Assembly (NCBI GenBank): GCA_050175615.1
Contig: JBFXIU010000150.1
Span: 1-8,290, forward strand
Length of the DNA stretch: 8,290 nucleotides
DNA from: CAYXXZ01 sp050175615
Lineage (GTDB): Bacteria > Pseudomonadota > Gammaproteobacteria > Pseudomonadales > Porticoccaceae
Direction: 5' to 3'
Shown here: piece after piece, positions 5,826 through 8,290 of the stretch
How positions within the stretch are numbered: the first letter of the stretch is position 1
Layout: each line of letters starts with the position of its first letter
Notes under the pieces: model-generated
Told to the model about the DNA's origin: nothing
Database searches by the model: none
The model's input: the letters and a program-made list of their open reading frames with translations, nothing else
Translations under genes and position numbers: made by a program

Positions 5826-7277
5826 ATGATGGATTTATTGCCCTTTGAGTTTGCCCGCAAGTTCTCGGTTTTGATGGATGTCGACAGCAACAGCCTCTAT
5901 CTCACCCAGGCGACGCCCATGGCGGCGGTGCTTGAATTGCAGCGTGCCCGCAATCTCAATCCCAGTCTGCACTGGCTCGATGCCGATACCTTTGAGGCGC
6001 GCTTGCAAACCATGTACGCCGGACGCAAGGACAGTTCCGCCGTGGTTATGGAAGACATCAAGGACAATCTGGATCTGCAGACGGTGGCGGGCAGCCTTGA
6101 AGAAATCGGCGATCTTCTCGACAGGGACGATGACGCCCCCATTATTCGTCTTCTCAACGCCATTCTCGCCGAAGCCCTCAATGAAAAGGCTTCGGATATT
6201 CACATTGAACCCTATCAGCACGACGCCCGGGTGCGTTTTCGTCTCGATGGCGTGCTGCGCACGGTGCTGACACCGGCAAACCATATTACGCCGCTGCTGA
6301 TATCCCGCATCAAGGTGATGGCCAAACTGGATATTTCTGAAAAGCGTCTCCCCCAGGATGGCCGCATGAGTGTCCGCCTCGGTGGTCGCAGCATCGATCT
6401 GCGGGTGTCCACCATGCCCTCCACCTACGGCGAACGGGTGGTAATGCGGTTGTTGGATAAAAGCGCCACCAAACTGTCGGTGGAGGATTTGGGCATGACG
6501 GAAGAACAGCGCAGCCGTCTCCACAACCTGATTACCCGTCCCCACGGCATGGTGGTGGTGACCGGTCCCACGGGCTCCGGCAAAACCACCACGCTCTACG
6601 CCGCGTTGCAGCAGATGGATCGCCGGGAGCGCAATATCATGACGGTGGAAGATCCTGTGGAGTTCGACCTTCCCGGTATCAGCCAGACGCAAATTAATTT
6701 GCGCGCTGGGATGAGTTTTGCCCGCGGCCTGCGCGCCATTCTTCGCCAGGATCCCGATGTTATTCTGATCGGCGAAATCCGCGACGGTGAAACCGCCGAA
6801 ATTGCGGTTCAGGCCAGTCTTACCGGCCACCTGTTGCTGTCGACCCTGCACACCAATACGGCGGCGGGTGCGGTCACCCGCCTGCAGGATCTCGGTATTG
6901 ACAATTTTTTGCTGGCGTCGACCCTTCGGGGCGTGTTGGCGCAACGGCTGGTGCGCAAACTCTGCGACCACTGCAAGCAACCCTATGAGGCGGACAAAGC
7001 CCTGCGCAAACAATCGCCGGTGCCAAAGGGCGCCATTGTTTATCGCCACCAGGGCTGTGAACATTGCAACTGGACAGGTTACCAGGGGCGAAGGGCGCTG
7101 TTTGAACTGGTGGAAATTGACGAGCCTTTGCAAAAACTGATTCACGATGGCGCCGGTGAAGGGGAACTGGAAGCGGCCATTCGCAAATCTGTGCCCGGTA
7201 TTCTCGACGAGGGCTACCGCCTGGTGATGGAGGGCGTCACCAGTGTCGAGGAGGTGCTGCGGGTGACAACGGCCTGA
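5826..7277 (+). CDS. gspE: Type II secretion system ATPase GspE
   Basis: This complete 483-residue cytoplasmic hexameric ATPase powers pseudopilus assembly for export of folded proteins through the outer membrane. The N-terminal domain (LLPFEFARKFSVL, 4-16, to about 65) is the GspL-docking type. The linker GDLLDRDDDAPIIRLLNAIL (95-114) and ASDIHIEP (122-129) are typical of GspE rather than PilB. Walker A is GPTGSGKT (247-254), the Asp box TVEDPVEF (273-280), Walker B with catalytic Glu DPDVILIGEIRD (309-320, E317), and the His box TGHLLLSTLHTN (333-344). The zinc site is complete: CDHC (380-383) and CEHC (411-414). All catalytic elements are intact. Two adjacent ATGs (5826, 5829) compete and neither has a clear Shine-Dalgarno. 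It leads the gspEF operon, with no gspC or gspD upstream. Confidence 0.95.
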   Translation: MMDLLPFEFARKFSVLMDVDSNSLYLTQATPMAAVLELQRARNLNPSLHWLDADTFEARLQTMYAGRKDSSAVVMEDIKDNLDLQTVAGSLEEIGDLLDRDDDAPIIRLLNAILAEALNEKASDIHIEPYQHDARVRFRLDGVLRTVLTPANHITPLLISRIKVMAKLDISEKRLPQDGRMSVRLGGRSIDLRVSTMPSTYGERVVMRLLDKSATKLSVEDLGMTEEQRSRLHNLITRPHGMVVVTGPTGSGKTTTLYAALQQMDRRERNIMTVEDPVEFDLPGISQTQINLRAGMSFARGLRAILRQDPDVILIGEIRDGETAEIAVQASLTGHLLLSTLHTNTAAGAVTRLQDLGIDNFLLASTLRGVLAQRLVRKLCDHCKQPYEADKALRKQSPVPKGAIVYRHQGCEHCNWTGYQGRRALFELVEIDEPLQKLIHDGAGEGELEAAIRKSVPGILDEGYRLVMEGVTSVEEVLRVTTA

Positions 7278-7351
7278 TGCAAAATCAATTGAAACAACTT
7301 GTCTGAAATAAATACCCTGTCTTGAAACACTGGGGCTGAATTCGGGAACCT

Positions 7352-8290
7352 ATGCCAACCTACCAATATCTGGCCTACGACAAAGCGGGAAAGGAAGTGC
7401 GCTCCAGCAGTGCGGCGGATTCCCCGCGCCAATTGCGCCGGGAATTGGGTGAAAAAGGGCTCTACGTCACCGACGTCAAGGAGTTGCGCGCCAAAGAGGG
7501 CAGACTCAACTGGTTTAAACCCCGCATCGCCTATGCCGACCTGTCGCTGATTATGCGCCAGCTGGCAATTCTGGTGAACTCGGGAATGCCCCTTGAAGAA
7601 GCCTTGCGGCTGACCTCGGAACAGAGCGACAACCACACGCAAAAATCCCTGCTGGAAAGCTGGCGGGAAGGCCTGTCCTCCGGTTACAGCTTTGCCGCCA
7701 GTGTGCGCAAATCCCCCTATGTGATTGCTGAAAAAATCATTGCCGCCATCAGTGTTGCCGAGGAGACCGGCCATCTTCACAAGGTGTTGATGCGCATTGC
7801 CGATGAGCTTGAAGTGGGCAATCAGAACCGCCAAACCCTGATGAAGGGCATGATCTACCCGGCGGTGATGATTGTGGTGGCGCTGGTGGTGATCAGCGTG
7901 CTGGTGGGTTATGTGGTGCCCCAGGTGGCGAAGGTGTTTGTCAACAGCCGCCAGGAATTGCCCTTGCTGACCAGGGCAACCATGGTCAGCAGCGATTTTC
8001 TCCGCGCCTGGGGAATTTATCTGCTTATGACGCTGGCCGGATGCTGGCTGGCATTCTTGCTGCTGCTGCGGGATCAGGGCAGGCGCAAGCGCTGGCACCG
8101 GCTGCTGTTGGCCATGCCCCTGTTTGGCAACTGGGTGTTATTGGCCAACCTCGCTGACTGGTGTCGCAGCCTCGGCACCCTGTTGCAGAGTGGTGTGCCT
8201 GTACTTTCCGCCCTGAGCATATCGTCGGCCGGGGTGGGTAACCTCTACCTTAAGGCAAAGCTGGAAGCGGTCAACGAGCGGGTGCGCCAG
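7352..8290 (+). CDS. gspF: Type II secretion inner-membrane platform protein GspF, 3' end outside window
   Basis: The first 313 residues are present, about three quarters of the usual 400-residue length. GspF is the polytopic inner-membrane platform that couples the GspE ATPase to pseudopilin assembly. MPTYQYLAYDKAGKEVRSSS with RQLRRELGEKGLYVTDV (27-43) is the standard N-terminal region. The first T2SSF domain covers about 62-190, with LSLIMRQLAILVNSGMPLEE (64-83) and ISVAEETGHL (133-142). It ends in the first membrane segment, about 168-190 (MIYPAVMIVVALVVISVLVG). A second membrane segment lies at about 217-239. The second domain begins at ADWCRSLGTLLQSGVPVLSA (268-287) and is cut off. The gene lies 74 bases after gspE in the same direction, with only a weak GGGAA ribosome site, so it is likely cotranscribed. 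Confidence 0.95.
   Translation, partial: MPTYQYLAYDKAGKEVRSSSAADSPRQLRRELGEKGLYVTDVKELRAKEGRLNWFKPRIAYADLSLIMRQLAILVNSGMPLEEALRLTSEQSDNHTQKSLLESWREGLSSGYSFAASVRKSPYVIAEKIIAAISVAEETGHLHKVLMRIADELEVGNQNRQTLMKGMIYPAVMIVVALVVISVLVGYVVPQVAKVFVNSRQELPLLTRATMVSSDFLRAWGIYLLMTLAGCWLAFLLLLRDQGRRKRWHRLLLAMPLFGNWVLLANLADWCRSLGTLLQSGVPVLSALSISSAGVGNLYLKAKLEAVNERVRQ

Noticed and set aside
5835..7145. Long minus-strand open frame (436 codons) opposite gspE
   Set aside because: It lies entirely antisense to gspE, whose motifs are all intact. The reverse translation shows no domain and is rich in His, Gly and Gln, as expected from antisense codon bias.
7214..8098. Minus-strand open frame (294 codons) opposite gspF
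   Set aside because: It is antisense to clear gspF sequence, with repetitive His/Gln-rich translation and no recognisable domain.

Overview
The window reads as a chromosomal segment of a Gram-negative, probably marine or environmental gammaproteobacterium. This is inferred from the gene set: type II secretion gspE/gspF, a WrbA very close to the enterobacterial protein, a pyrophosphate-type phosphofructokinase, a lipoprotein with a lipobox, and an ECF sigma/membrane anti-sigma pair. The DNA is moderately GC-rich with ordinary proteobacterial codon use. No rRNA, tRNA, CRISPR array, transposase or phage gene is visible. I cannot name the species.

Left part (1-2829): an envelope-signalling module. 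A secreted subtilisin-like (S8) protease, cut by the window start, is transcribed leftward. Divergently, three tightly packed genes run rightward: an ECF sigma factor, a single-pass membrane anti-sigma protein overlapping it by ATGA, and a small outer-membrane-type lipoprotein. The divergent gap holds two back-to-back promoter-like motifs with the same form (xGrAAT - 16 bp - CGTy). This suggests one ECF sigma factor switches on both arms. It is the most interesting part of the window.

Middle (3082-5464): wrbA, an FMN quinone oxidoreductase with a strong hairpin in its leader, is followed at once by a decayed PAS-GGDEF remnant that lacks a start and the catalytic core. After it comes a complete pyrophosphate-dependent 6-phosphofructokinase.

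Gap 5465-5825: no gene. It holds a weak possible terminator, an 18-bp Pho-box-like direct repeat, and a MITE-like inverted repeat built from two ATTCCC-N8-GGGAAT units.

Right part (5826-8290): gspE, then gspF (cut by the window end), evidently the start of a type II secretion operon. If the Pho-box-like site is real, it would place this secretion system under phosphate control.
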